Positions 36,997 through 46,847 are shown, numbered from the stretch's first letter. The stretch is DNA of 64,000 nucleotides from Bdellovibrio bacteriovorus (GCF_025558485.1 NZ_CP102930.1:1984001-2048000); one strand, 5' to 3'. Numbers and translations are program-made. Notes: generated by a model from the sequence alone, not told the origin.

Positions 36997-37857
36997 TAGA
37001 ATTGCTCCTGCTCGTAAGTCAGGCGGGCAACTTCGGCATCAGTCGCGGCCTCCACTGCGGACAGTTGCAGATTTTGAAATTCCATTTGCAAAATACCTAT
37101 CTGTGCAGTCACGGCATTTACCATCTCAGTCAAAGTGTTTTGCTCCACGATGCGCAGGAATTCTGCCATTAATTGCGCATGGCTGCGCTGGGTGGTTTGA
37201 TTAAGACTTGCGATGGCTTCATTGAGCTTTTTCAGTGCGCCGCGATAGTCCTGCTTGTAGGTTTTTACGAACTCATCAGCGGCCGGAATCATTTCCCGGT
37301 TTTTCAGAGGACGTCCGGTGATGTTGTTTTCCACCAGCTTCTTTCTGAACTCGGATTCTTTGGACACCCCAAGCATAAAGGCACGCAGGACTTCCACTTC
37401 CGTTTGCGCCAATTTGTATCGTTCGTTCAAAATGTTGCGGCGGTTCTCGGCCAGTTTCCAGGCATTCCACGCAGCTTCGCGACGTTCCTGTTTGCTGGAG
37501 CTTTCGTACTCCTGAACTTTTTCGGCGACGTAGCGGTCGTATTCTCTTTTCGCTTCGGCTTCTGCTTCTTCCAATTGTTTTTTTCTAAGTTCTTCGCTGT
37601 AGCAGAATGTGGCCATGCACGCATAGCCGCGGCCGACGTTGGTGAAGGTCTCGGTATTGGATTCGATCACGTCTGTCAGGCCGGTGGCGTTGCCGACAAC
37701 AGCAAAGGCATCGCGAACTCCATTGGCGACCTGATTGGCGGCATGTTTCGCAGCTTTTTCGGCGTCTTTGAGTATATCGTCTGCCACGAGTGATAAAAAC
37801 TTTTTTTCCAATTCTTCGGCTGAGGGCGAGACTGGTTTTACTTGCTCTAAAAATCAA
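36996..37857 (-). pseudogene. First gene of the toxin operon, 5'-truncated coiled-coil protein
   Basis: A frame of about 285 residues that stays open upstream of its only start candidates (TTG at 37811, GTG at ~37787) to a stop near 37858. The residues before the TTG ('EQVKPVSPSAEELEKK') read like genuine protein, while no signal peptide or ribosome site is present, unlike the next two genes. The body is helical and charged with a Cys pair near 'GYACMATFCYSEEL'. It seems to have lost its start and promoter where it meets the lipoprotein remnant. Confidence 0.5.
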
Positions 37858-37992
37858 CCTGAGACAGCAGCTCCTGCTGAAACAGCTCCAGCTGCAGAAG
37901 CTACTGCAACTGAAGCAGCTCCTGCTGAAGGCACTCCAGCAGCAACTGAAGCGGCTCCAACTGAAGCAGCTCCAGCTGGCGAAACTAAGTAA
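37841..37992 (+). pseudogene. 3' remnant of a small Ala/Pro/Thr/Glu-rich lipoprotein gene
   Basis: The frame 'CSKNQPETAAPAETAPA...' to a stop at ~37992 looks like the mature part of a small lipoprotein beginning at its lipidated Cys. Upstream of the Cys the frame is antisense to the toxin operon's first gene and encodes no signal peptide. A strong intrinsic terminator sits 30 bases after the stop, showing that a real transcript once ended here. The gene has lost its start. Confidence 0.5.
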
Positions 37993-38023
37993 TTAGTCTT
38001 AGGACTTAGTACTTAAGTTGATG

Positions 38024-38048
38024 AAGCCCTCGCAAGAGGGCTTTTTTT
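38024..38048 (+). terminator. Rho-independent terminator after the lipoprotein remnant
   Basis: An 8-bp stem AAGCCCTC/GAGGGCTT with a GCAA tetraloop is followed by a T-run. It isolates the downstream fadE gene. Confidence 0.9.
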
Positions 38049-38215
38049 ATTTCCACCTCCGGGTGCACATTCGACAGTTTTTCCTTCTGTCGCCGAAGCG
38101 TCTTTTATATTTCTCCTCATATTCCGCTTACATATAGATATCAGGCCTGAATCACTTGCGCATACTCACATTAAAGGTTCTAATTATTGAGTATTTCAAT
38201 AAAAGGAGATTCATC

Positions 38216-40666
38216 GTGGATTCTATCAGCTCATTCTATGGAATGTTTTTGGAGAGCTACACGGGCCTTTGGGTATTGGGCTCTGTCGTTCTTCTGTTGT
38301 TTGTGGGCTTCTTTAGCAGCCCTCTGATTGTGTGGGCGATTGCCTTGGCTGCCATTTTGGCAGGTTTTGGTGCGCCGATTTGGTTGTTGGCAGTGTATGC
38401 AGTGCTGGCGATCATTTTCCTTATCACGCCGCTGCGTGCTGCGCTGGTGACCTCAGGTCTTTTGGCGTTCATGAAGAAGATGCAGTTCCTTCCTAAAATC
38501 TCTGATACGGAAAAAGCGGCTTTGGACGCCGGTGCCGTGTGGATTGAAAAAGATCTTTTCTCTGGAAACCCTAATTTCGACAATCTTCTGAAAGAAGCTT
38601 ACCCGCAATTGACTGCGGAAGAACAGGCCTTCATGGATGGTCCGGTGAACAGACTGTGCGCAGTTCTGGATCACTGGAAAATCCACAAAGACAAAGACAT
38701 CCCTAAAGAAGCCTGGGATATCATCAAGAAAGAAAAATTCTTAGGGATGATCATCCCGAAAGAGTACGGCGGTCTTGGATTCTCCGCGCTGGCGCACTCT
38801 GAAGTGATCATGAAAATCTCTTCTCGTTCCTTGTCCACAGCGATCACTGTGATGGTTCCGAACTCTTTGGGGCCTGCGGAATTGCTGGCTCACTACGGTA
38901 CTGATGTTCAGAAAAACCGTTATTTGCCACGTTTGGCAACGGGTGAAGAGATCCCTTGCTTCGGCTTGACTGAGCCGACTGCAGGTTCTGATGCGGGTTC
39001 TATCACTTCCACTGGTATCTTGTTCAAAGGTCCGGATGGCAAATTGCAAATCAAATTGAACTGGAACAAACGTTGGATCACGCTGGCTGCGATCTCTACA
39101 ACGATTGGTCTGGCATTCCGTCTTCGTGACCCGGAAAATCTTTTGGGTAAAGGTGAAGACGTGGGTATCACTTGTGCGTTGATTCCATCCAGCACTCCGG
39201 GTGTTGTGTTGGGTCGTCGTCATGATCCATTGGGTATTCCGTTCTACAACTGTCCAACTCAAGGTAAAGACGTTATCGTGAACGCGGAAGACGCGATCAT
39301 CGGTGGTATCGCCAATGCCGGTAAGGGCTGGTTGATGTTGATGGAATGTCTGGCAGCAGGTCGTGGTATCTCCTTGCCGGCACAGGCAACAGGTGGCGCG
39401 AAATTGGCAGCGCGTGTTGTTTCTGCTCATTCTTTGGTTCGTCGTCAGTTTGGTATGTCCATCGGTCGCTTTGAAGGCGTTGAAGAGCCTTTGGCACGTA
39501 TCGGGGCTGCGGCTTATCAGCTGGAAGCTATGAGAAGATATTGCCTGGGTGCGATTGATAAAGGTATCAAGCCGGGCGTTATCACAGCGATGCAAAAATA
39601 CTATGCTACTGAAATGGGCCGTCACGTGATCAACGACGCGATGGATATCATGGGTGGTGCGGGTATCTCTATGGGGCCTCGTAACGTTCTTGCTGAAATC
39701 TACATTGCGACCCCGATCGGTATCACGGTTGAAGGTGCAAACATCCTGACTCGTACTTTGATGATCTTTGGTCAAGGGGCTCTTCGTGCCCATCCATTTG
39801 CTTACGCTGAAGTAAAAACAGCTGAAGCGGGTGATTTGAAAGGCTTTGATAAAGCCTTCTGGGGTCACATTGGTCACGTTGTTAGAAACACTTGCCGCGC
39901 GATCTTGTTGTCCTGCTCTCGTGGTTTCCTGGCATCCACTCCTGATGTTCACCCTCAGATGAAAGTTTATACTCGTCGTTTGGCCTGGACTTCTGCGACC
40001 TTTGCTTTGTTGTCTGACGTGGCAATGGGTGTTTTGGGCGGTCAGTTGAAGGCAAAACAAAAAATCACAGGTCGTTTCGCTGATATTTTGGCGAACATGT
40101 ACATGGCAACAGCTTTGATTCGTCGTTTCGAGGCGGAAGGTCGTCGTGAAGAGGATCTGGCTTTTGCTCACTACAACCTGAAACGCTGTATGGCGAACAT
40201 CCAAACAGGTTTTGACGGCATCTTCGACAACCTGAAAATTCCGGGTCTTCGTTGGTTCTTCAAGGGCTGGATCGGGGCTTGGTCTCGTATCAACTCCATT
40301 GGTTCTCAGGCGTCTGATGGCTGGTCTCATGGTATTGCATCTGCAATGTTGAAAGAGGGCGGTATCCGTGAACGTCTGTCTGATGGTATCTATCTGCCAA
40401 CAGACCGCAACGAATCCCTGGGTCGTCTGGAACATGCGTTTGCTGTTGTGAACAAAGCTGAAGCGGCAGAAAAGAAAGTGAAAAAAGCGATTCGCGAAGG
40501 CGTTCTGCCGAAGAAGAAAGTTCACTTGTTGCTGGATGAGGCTCGCGAAAAGAACGTGATCACTCAGGATGAGTTGAAGCTGATCCAGGAGTCTGATGCT
40601 GTTCGTTACGACGCAATTCTGGTGGATGACTTCTCTCAAGAAGAATATATGTCCCGCCATTCCTAA
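38216..40666 (+). CDS. fadE: Acyl-CoA dehydrogenase FadE
   Basis: An 816-residue protein, the length of E. coli FadE (814). The GTG at 38216 is chosen because AAGGAG lies 7 bases upstream; an in-frame ATG 20 codons earlier lacks a site. N-terminal membrane helices (~1-75) precede the dehydrogenase domains with 'FGLTEPTAGSDAGSI' and 'DIMGGAGISMGPRNVLAE'. It catalyses the first step of fatty-acid beta-oxidation, useful for prey lipids (inference). Confidence 0.92.
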   Translation: MDSISSFYGMFLESYTGLWVLGSVVLLLFVGFFSSPLIVWAIALAAILAGFGAPIWLLAVYAVLAIIFLITPLRAALVTSGLLAFMKKMQFLPKISDTEKAALDAGAVWIEKDLFSGNPNFDNLLKEAYPQLTAEEQAFMDGPVNRLCAVLDHWKIHKDKDIPKEAWDIIKKEKFLGMIIPKEYGGLGFSALAHSEVIMKISSRSLSTAITVMVPNSLGPAELLAHYGTDVQKNRYLPRLATGEEIPCFGLTEPTAGSDAGSITSTGILFKGPDGKLQIKLNWNKRWITLAAISTTIGLAFRLRDPENLLGKGEDVGITCALIPSSTPGVVLGRRHDPLGIPFYNCPTQGKDVIVNAEDAIIGGIANAGKGWLMLMECLAAGRGISLPAQATGGAKLAARVVSAHSLVRRQFGMSIGRFEGVEEPLARIGAAAYQLEAMRRYCLGAIDKGIKPGVITAMQKYYATEMGRHVINDAMDIMGGAGISMGPRNVLAEIYIATPIGITVEGANILTRTLMIFGQGALRAHPFAYAEVKTAEAGDLKGFDKAFWGHIGHVVRNTCRAILLSCSRGFLASTPDVHPQMKVYTRRLAWTSATFALLSDVAMGVLGGQLKAKQKITGRFADILANMYMATALIRRFEAEGRREEDLAFAHYNLKRCMANIQTGFDGIFDNLKIPGLRWFFKGWIGAWSRINSIGSQASDGWSHGIASAMLKEGGIRERLSDGIYLPTDRNESLGRLEHAFAVVNKAEAAEKKVKKAIREGVLPKKKVHLLLDEAREKNVITQDELKLIQESDAVRYDAILVDDFSQEEYMSRHS

Positions 40667-40692
40667 GCAGATTTAAAATTCTGAAAAATATA

Positions 40693-40720
40693 AAAACCCC
40701 CAAGCTTTCTTGGGGGTTTT
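40693..40720 (+). terminator. Rho-independent terminator after fadE
   Basis: A perfect 12-bp inverted repeat AAAACCCCCAAG/CTTGGGGGTTTT with a CTTT loop and T-rich 3' side starts 27 bases after the fadE stop. It ends just before the next gene's start. Confidence 0.9.
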
Positions 40721-40736
40721 GTTTTATGCTGACGCC

Positions 40737-41951
40737 ATGAAAAGAACTTTCGGAATCAGTTTTTTTATTTTACTGGGGTTGTCTTTCAATATTGCGGGTT
40801 CCGTGGCGCAGGCCCGGAAGGTTCCGGATACGTCCATGTGGTCGCTGTCTTCTGATGTTCAAATCTCTCGCAAGCCTGCCAAATCCATGGAAGCCAGTCT
40901 TGTCAGTGTTTCATTTAAAAATGAGATGATTCCTGTTTCAGAGTTTCGTGAAACGTACAAACATCTTTCTGATGCGGCCTTTGCGGAAAAGCTGCAAGGG
41001 GCCCAGGCCACAGACCTGATGTTTTTCCGTTCTTTTGTGAATACGTTTTATCAGGATATGTCCCGGAATGTTGTTTCTCCGAATCTGGTGCTGTGTTTGG
41101 GGGATGCTCATATTGAAAATTTCGGTTTTATGAGTTTTGCTGGAAAAACCCATTATGTGTTCAACGATTTGGATGACAGTGGGGTGTGTCCGATTGAATT
41201 TGATATTCTTCGTTACTTCGCCTCTGTGGAACTGGCTTTCCCAAATGCCAGTCTGTTGGAAAAAATGGCTTTGGAATACAGCGAAGTTTTAATGGGTCGT
41301 AAAAAAGCCATACATCTGGAAAAATCCCTGATTCCAAATCTGCAAAAGAAAAGGGACAAAATTCTGCGCAAGTATATTCAGGCAAAAATCTTTAAGGGAT
41401 CTTCTGATTATTCGCAGATGGCGGATTCCGATAAAAAGACGTTGTTGGCAGAAATTAAAGAGCTGCCGGTTTTTTCCGGCGTGGGTTTGCTGGATGCTGT
41501 GGAGATTCATCGTGCCACCGGTGGCAGTGCGGGCCTGCGCCGCTACTGGCTGCTGGTGCAGAAGGATAAAGAGCAGGATATTCTTGAGCTTAAAGAAGTG
41601 GCGCGGGCCGGAGCTGCCTATGGCGCATGGGAGCAGCCAGCCTGGAGCGATTCTGAGCGCATGGTCAGGGTGAAGAAATACATCTGGGGTCAGAGTCCTG
41701 ATTTTTACGATGTGGTTTCAGTCAGAAACCGGCCGTTTCTGGTGCGCAGTCGTGTGAAGTCCTCGTTGGATCTTGATGAGTTGTCGAAAAAGGAGCTGGA
41801 AGCCATGTTGCGTGTGCAGGCAGGCCTTCTGGCAGAACATCACCGTCAGTTTGCCAAAGAAGGCATTCCGGGCGTGGAAAAATGGATCACTATGACCACG
41901 CCGTTGGTTGTTGAACGTTATCGTAAATCCATGCAACAGTTAAAACCATGA
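40737..41951 (+). CDS. DUF2252 family protein, exported
   Basis: A 404-residue protein starting at the second in-frame ATG, because the first lies within the fadE terminator. It has a signal-like N-terminus ('FFILLGLSFNIAGSVAQA'). Family hallmarks: 'DLMFFRSFVNTFYQDM', 'LGDAHIENFGFM' and 'FNDLDDSGVCPIEFDILRY', resembling a kinase-like catalytic loop. Function unknown. The ClC gene start overlaps its stop (ATGA). Confidence 0.8.
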   Translation: MKRTFGISFFILLGLSFNIAGSVAQARKVPDTSMWSLSSDVQISRKPAKSMEASLVSVSFKNEMIPVSEFRETYKHLSDAAFAEKLQGAQATDLMFFRSFVNTFYQDMSRNVVSPNLVLCLGDAHIENFGFMSFAGKTHYVFNDLDDSGVCPIEFDILRYFASVELAFPNASLLEKMALEYSEVLMGRKKAIHLEKSLIPNLQKKRDKILRKYIQAKIFKGSSDYSQMADSDKKTLLAEIKELPVFSGVGLLDAVEIHRATGGSAGLRRYWLLVQKDKEQDILELKEVARAGAAYGAWEQPAWSDSERMVRVKKYIWGQSPDFYDVVSVRNRPFLVRSRVKSSLDLDELSKKELEAMLRVQAGLLAEHHRQFAKEGIPGVEKWITMTTPLVVERYRKSMQQLKP

Positions 41952-43177
41952 TTCAGAAAAGCCCCCGTGAAATCTTCAAGTGGATTGTTTTAGGTGCTGT
42001 GACCGGGCTGATGGCCGGTGCTGCGGCCGCAGTATTTCTTTTTTCTCTGGACCGCGCGACCCGCTGGCGGGATGCACATCCCCAGATTATCTGGTTTTTG
42101 CCATTGGCAGGGCTTGCGTTGGGAGCCTTCTATCATTTCTATGGGCACAGTGTTGAAAAAGGCACGGGACTGATTCTTGAACAGATTCATGATCCACAGA
42201 ATGTGATCCCGCTCAGGATGGCTCCGATGATCCTTTTGGGAACTGTTTTGACTCATTTGTTCGGAGGCTCGGCAGGTCGCGAGGGCACTGCGGTGCAGAT
42301 GGGTTCATCTTTGGCAGATCAGCTTTCCCGGTTTTTTCCGGTCAGCAGGGAAGAACGAAAAATTTTATTGATCGCCGGGGCGGGGGCGGGCTTTAGTGCT
42401 GCGATTGGGGCTCCTTGGGCGGGGGCTTTGTTTGGATTGGAAGTGATTCAGGTCGGACGACTGCGTTTGTTTGCTTTGGTGGAATGCTTGATGGCCTCTT
42501 TTGTGGCCTATTATTTCTGCCGCTGGCTGGGGGCACCCCATTCGATTTTCCCGCCAGTGACGGAGGTGTCTTACAGTGCGATGTCCTTTGTCTGGGTGCT
42601 GATCGCGGGAGTGTGTTTTGGAGTCGCAGCCAATGTCTTTATGCGCTTCACGCACGCGGTGGAATCGGTGCAAAAAAGATTTGTGAAAAGCCCGATGTGG
42701 CGTCCTTTTGTCGGGGGCGTGGTTCTGGTTCTTTTGTACTGGTGGCAGGGCAGTGATCGTTACGCGGGGTTGGGGATTCCCGTGATTCAGGAAGCCTTCC
42801 ATCATTCCCTGTCCTGGTGGGAACCTGTTTTAAAAACCATTATGACCGGGTTGACGATTGGATCGGGTTTTAAGGGCGGGGAGTTTATACCGCTGGTATT
42901 CATTGGCACCAGTCTGGGGAGTGCGCTGGCCGTGGTGCTGCCACTGGGAATTCCTTTGCTGGCAGCGTTGGGATTTGCAGCTGTGTTTGGAGCGGCCGCG
43001 AATACACCGATTGCCTGTGCCATTATGGCCTGCGAGCTTTTTGGCTGGCAGATCGCGCCCTATGCGCTTCTGGCGTGCTGGGTGGCTTACTTTATGACCG
43101 GGCATCTGGGGATTTATAAAAATCAGAAAATTGTGCGTTCCAAAAAGGATCAGCTTTTACAGGTGTTCCGAAAATAA
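41948..43177 (+). CDS. ClC-family chloride channel/transporter
   Basis: A 409-residue membrane protein. 'GGSAGREGTAVQMGSSLADQ' holds the GxEGP-like motif with the gating Glu (Thr in place of Pro), and 'GSGFKGGEFIPLVFIGTSLG' is the GGxFxP-like motif. It moves Cl- (or F-) across the inner membrane, either as channel or H+ antiporter. It is coupled to the DUF2252 gene. Confidence 0.85.
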   Translation: MIQKSPREIFKWIVLGAVTGLMAGAAAAVFLFSLDRATRWRDAHPQIIWFLPLAGLALGAFYHFYGHSVEKGTGLILEQIHDPQNVIPLRMAPMILLGTVLTHLFGGSAGREGTAVQMGSSLADQLSRFFPVSREERKILLIAGAGAGFSAAIGAPWAGALFGLEVIQVGRLRLFALVECLMASFVAYYFCRWLGAPHSIFPPVTEVSYSAMSFVWVLIAGVCFGVAANVFMRFTHAVESVQKRFVKSPMWRPFVGGVVLVLLYWWQGSDRYAGLGIPVIQEAFHHSLSWWEPVLKTIMTGLTIGSGFKGGEFIPLVFIGTSLGSALAVVLPLGIPLLAALGFAAVFGAAANTPIACAIMACELFGWQIAPYALLACWVAYFMTGHLGIYKNQKIVRSKKDQLLQVFRK

Positions 43178-43211
43178 AAAAAACGCCCGGGGATCAAGGG
43201 CCCCAGGCGTT
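43171..43211 (-). terminator. Intrinsic terminator of the PsiF-like gene
   Basis: AACGCC-CGGGG pairs with CCCC-AGGCGTT with one mismatch. Read on the minus strand the stem is followed by a U-rich run (complement of AAAATAAAAAA). It lies beyond the stop of the small minus-strand gene and also just after the ClC stop. Confidence 0.75.
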
Positions 43212-43269
43212 CCCGAAGTATATATGAAGGGAAATTCACCCATACTTCTAGTCGAGTTTTGTTTGTTGC

Positions 43270-43458
43270 TTAGGCTTTGGCCGCTTTCGCTTTTTCTTTT
43301 ACACATTTACGAATTTCTTTTTTGCTCGCATTTGGATTTTCGCTTTTGCAAGACTGTTGAAATGCCTTCATTTCTTTTTTGGAAACTTTGCCACCAGCGA
43401 AAACTGGGGAGGTGAAAGCGAAAGACAAAGCTAGTAGTGCAATCCATTGAAACTTCAT
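43270..43458 (-). CDS. Small exported PsiF-like protein
   Basis: A 62-residue protein starting at an ATG with AAAGGAG 6 bases upstream. The signal peptide ends at 'SPVFAGG'. The mature 40 residues contain two Cys and many Lys ('MKAFQQSCKSENPNASKKEI'), like the PsiF repeat family of phosphate-starvation-inducible periplasmic proteins. Role unknown. Confidence 0.65.
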   Translation of the reverse strand: MKFQWIALLALSFAFTSPVFAGGKVSKKEMKAFQQSCKSENPNASKKEIRKCVKEKAKAAKA

Positions 43459-43583
43459 TAAAGACTCCTTTTTGATGAGCCTAGCAAAAGCCTGTAAAGC
43501 CACAATCGTTGAAAATAAAAAAGCTTTTAACCTCGAAAAATACCCATATTGAGACTTCCCTCCGTTACGGCTATAGTGGGGGC

Positions 43584-44261
43584 ATGAACATCCTTTTACT
43601 GGAAGACGACGACGAAATCTCTAAGCGGCTTATGATCACTTTTGAGTCCAATGGCTGGACTGTAAAATGGGTGCAGGCTATTTCCGAACTGCAAGGTGTG
43701 CTGGAGGCGAAGTCCTTTTATCCTCAGATCGTGGTGCTGGACCGGATTATCGCCGGGCAGGATTCTGCAAATTTCGTGGAAAGGATCAAAAAGCAATTTA
43801 TCGACACCAAGATTCTGGTGTTATCAGCAATTGATACCAGCAACGAAAAAGCACGTTTGCTGGATTTAGGGGCGGATGACTATGTGGCCAAACCTTACTC
43901 CAGTTCTGAACTGGTGGCGCGTATTAAGGCTTTGGGGCGCAGATCTATGCTGGTTTCGTCTTCTGATATTTTAAAAGTGGGACGACTTGAAATCAATATG
44001 GCCACCCGTCAGGTTGAAGTGCAGGGCGAACTGGTGAACCTGTCGCAGAAGGAGTTTTCCCTGTTGTCACTTTTTGCCAATCATCCCGGCAAGGTTTTTC
44101 CCAAGGAAGTTCTGCTGGAAAAAATCTGGAATACCAAAGCGGATGTGGAATCCAAAGTGGTCGAAGCCACGGTGAATAATTTGCGCCGCAAGCTGGAAAC
44201 GCATCGCTCGGGATCGGAAATCAAAAACGTTCGCAACGTGGGGTATTGGCTTGAGGCTTAA
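43584..44261 (+). CDS. OmpR/PhoB-family response regulator
   Basis: A 225-residue regulator. Receiver: 'ILLLEDDDEI', phospho-Asp in 'QIVVLDRIIAG', 'LVLSAIDTS' and Lys in 'DDYVAKPYSSSEL'. C-terminal winged helix from ~130: 'LVNLSQKEFSLLSLFANHPG' and 'VVEATVNNLRRKLE'. The start follows GTGGGGG. The kinase gene overlaps its 3' end by 11 bases, forming a two-component pair. Confidence 0.9.
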   Translation: MNILLLEDDDEISKRLMITFESNGWTVKWVQAISELQGVLEAKSFYPQIVVLDRIIAGQDSANFVERIKKQFIDTKILVLSAIDTSNEKARLLDLGADDYVAKPYSSSELVARIKALGRRSMLVSSSDILKVGRLEINMATRQVEVQGELVNLSQKEFSLLSLFANHPGKVFPKEVLLEKIWNTKADVESKVVEATVNNLRRKLETHRSGSEIKNVRNVGYWLEA

Positions 44262-45601
44262 ATTCTTTTTGCTGTCACTGTTGACTCTGGTTTTCACCAG
44301 TCTTTGCATCACGTTTTTGCTGGCCTATTTCTATCAAAGTGAAAGATTGTTCTTTCTGGATGACCAGATCCGTGAAACAGCCACGGCCATTGTTGATTCC
44401 GAACTTTCCGACCTGAAGACATATGATTATAAAATCGCCAATGCGATGATTTCAGAGGAGCTGGGGCCCGATCGTGTCGGAAAGTTCTTTGTCGTGCGCA
44501 ATACCAAAGATGAAGTTTTATTTCAGACCGACAACGTCGGCTTGCTGGAACTAAGCATCCCGCGCGCTCCAACCTGGGTGACCATTGAACAGGATGGCCG
44601 TCTGATTCGGGTTTTAAATCTCAGTTTTCCAAAGTTTCCCAACCGCACTTTGCAGGTGGGGGTCATTACGGATTCCAATTTTATTTTCTGGTCCACGCTG
44701 ACCAGTCGTTCGGTCGTGTTGGTGGCTTCCATTGTTGTGCTGGTGTTAATTATGACCTGGTTCTTATCCGCACAGCTGTTTTCACCCGTGCGGGATTTGG
44801 AAGGTTTTCTGCGCGAAGCTGTTGAAATGCTGGCCAGCAAGAAGGAAATCCCCGATGTTCCGGCACGAATGCTGGCCCCCGCTGCTTTGGGTCTGAAAAG
44901 ACAGGATGAATTTAAAAATCTGGTCGAGGGTATTTCCCACTTGGTTCGCCGGGTGAATCTGAATAATAAATTCACCAAGTCATGGACCTTTCAAATGGTT
45001 CATGAAATCAAGACGCCGTTGACGCTGCTGAATCGTGAAGTGGAAAAGTTGCAGGATAAATATCGTTTTGCTTCGGAAGAGTATCAGGAAGTGCAGAGAC
45101 AGCTGAATCGGGTTTCACGCACAATCACCAATTTTTTGGATTGGGCGGATCTGGCTAATACGGAAAATTGGTGATTTGACAGCTTTACGGGAAATCAAAC
45201 CTTCGGAAGGGTGTCGGTTTATTGACCTGGGATCAGGTTATGGACGGGTGGTGGTAAGCACGGATTTTCAGATTTTGTCCAACCCTTTGCATTTGGAACA
45301 GGTGATTGAAAATCTGGTGGTCAATGCCCTAAAGCACACCAGTGATTTGGTCAGTATCACTGTGAAAGATTCTGTCATTGAGGTTCAGGATCAGGGGGAC
45401 GGAATTCCTGCTGAAGTGGTGGAAAGACTGGGGACACCTTTTAATCGAGGCCCGCATCGTTCGGGCAGGGAAAAAGGCTCCGGCCTGGGGCTGGCCTGGG
45501 TGCAGTCCGTGGTGGTGTTGTATTCGTGGAATTTTGAATTGCGATCTTCAGCGGGCCGGGGAGCTTGTGCTGTGCTTAAATTCCCGGCCTTTGAAAGTTA
45601 A
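44251..45601 (+). pseudogene. Sensor histidine kinase split by a frameshift
   Basis: TTG start inside the regulator's 3' end. Frame 1 (307 residues) has two membrane helices around a periplasmic domain, then a DHp helix with the H-box 'MVHEIKTPLTLLNREVE', and ends at TGA near 45174. The next frame carries 'LVVNALKHT' (N box), 'DQGDGIP' and 'GSGLGLAWVQ' (ATPase G boxes). Removing one T in 'AAAATTGGTGA' joins them as NTENGDLTALRE. Either a recent mutation, programmed slippage or a base error; the partner regulator is intact. Confidence 0.75.
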
Positions 45602-46644
45602 ATGGGGCGGCGGCGCGATTTCGAGGCCAGAATCTTTTTCATCAGGCCATCGTCGTCTTCATCAAAGACATCCCCGATGATTTCCTCAAAGATGTCTTCC
45701 ATCGTAACCAGACCTGTTGGTTTGGTCTGGTCATAGATGATTGCCATGTGCGACTTTTGTTCCTGCATTTTTAAAAGGATGCGGAACAGGGGTTCAAAGG
45801 ATTTAAAGCGCAGGATCGGGCGAATCAAATTTTGCCACTCGGATTCACCATAGCGGCGTGCGGTCAGAAACTCTTTGGTGTTGATCAGACCTACAATTTC
45901 ATTGTCTTCATCCAGCACGGGCAGGCGAGTGTGGCGCGAGTTCATGATGATGGTTTCAACATCCTCTAAAGAGTCTGCTTTGCGAACGAAGATCACGTCT
46001 TTCCATGGCAGCATGATTTCGCGGGCCATTTTCTTATCCGCACTGACCAGATTCACCACATATTGTTTGGTCTGCTGAGGCAGATCTTCAAATTCAATAT
46101 GGGCTTCTTTTTGACCGGCATGTGTTTGTCCGAAAGTAAAAAGCTTCAGGACCACATTTGTGGACCATTCCAGCACGGTGACGGCCGGGGATAGAAGTTT
46201 TTCACCGATATAAAGACCTTGCGAAGTCCACAGAGCGATCGTCAAAGGATTGCGCAAAGCCAGGGTTTTCGGAACCAGTTCGCCGACTACGACACTCAGG
46301 TAAGAGATCGGCAGAACGACCATTCCGATGGCAATAGCTTCAGCACTGTGCTCGGAAACTTTGAAGGTCTCCATCAGCCAAGGGCTTAAGGCTTCTTCTG
46401 CTCCGGCACCACCGACAGCGGCGGCAATCGCACCCACCAAAGTGATACCAATCTGAATGACTGATAGAGTCCTTTCAGGGTTTTCTTTTAAGCGCAACAG
46501 GCGGCGGGCATTTTTATTTGTCGGTGCCAGTCGTTTTAATTGCTGGCGATTGACCGTGACAAAAGCCATTTCCGATCCGGAAAGCAGCATGTTCACGAAC
46601 AGGCAGGCGGCAACAACAATAAACTCAGTCACAGGAAGCTCCAC
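45598..46644 (-). CDS. CNNM/CorC (HlyC) family transporter-like protein with CBS pair
   Basis: A 348-residue protein. The N-terminal DUF21 membrane domain starts 'VVAACLFVNMLLSGSEMAFV' and includes 'VVGELVPKTLALRNP'. The CBS pair follows ('IMLPWKDVIFVRKADSLEDV', 'TRLPVLDEDNEIVGLINTKEF', 'GLVTMEDIFEEIIGD'). The CorC C-terminal FAD-like domain is missing. It likely exports Mg2+/Co2+. Confidence 0.85.
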   Translation of the reverse strand: MELPVTEFIVVAACLFVNMLLSGSEMAFVTVNRQQLKRLAPTNKNARRLLRLKENPERTLSVIQIGITLVGAIAAAVGGAGAEEALSPWLMETFKVSEHSAEAIAIGMVVLPISYLSVVVGELVPKTLALRNPLTIALWTSQGLYIGEKLLSPAVTVLEWSTNVVLKLFTFGQTHAGQKEAHIEFEDLPQQTKQYVVNLVSADKKMAREIMLPWKDVIFVRKADSLEDVETIIMNSRHTRLPVLDEDNEIVGLINTKEFLTARRYGESEWQNLIRPILRFKSFEPLFRILLKMQEQKSHMAIIYDQTKPTGLVTMEDIFEEIIGDVFDEDDDGLMKKILASKSRRRPI

Positions 46645-46847
46645 GCAAAGGGGAGCACATCAGGGGCAGGGATAACGTTTTCGGGTAAGGGTCTGGGTCC
46701 ATAGGCACTTAATCTAGCGTATCGAGAACTTCTCCGAAAGGGACAATGCGCTAGTAGGGTGTTTGCGTATGCGCCGTGTCGTAAGACTTGAGGACATTAT
46801 GTTTGCCTTTTGTGTCTTAGCTAAGGCATTAAGGTGCCTAACATTAA

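Noticed and set aside
37735..37992. Full-length + strand protein starting at an ATG at 37735
   Set aside because: The first ~35 residues are antisense to the toxin operon's first gene and carry no signal peptide; only the part from the Cys at 37843 reads as lipoprotein.
38741..40660. A 639-residue open frame antisense to fadE
   Set aside because: It is a shadow of the well-supported FadE frame, with Thr/Arg/Gln-rich composition, no ribosome site and no recognisable domain.
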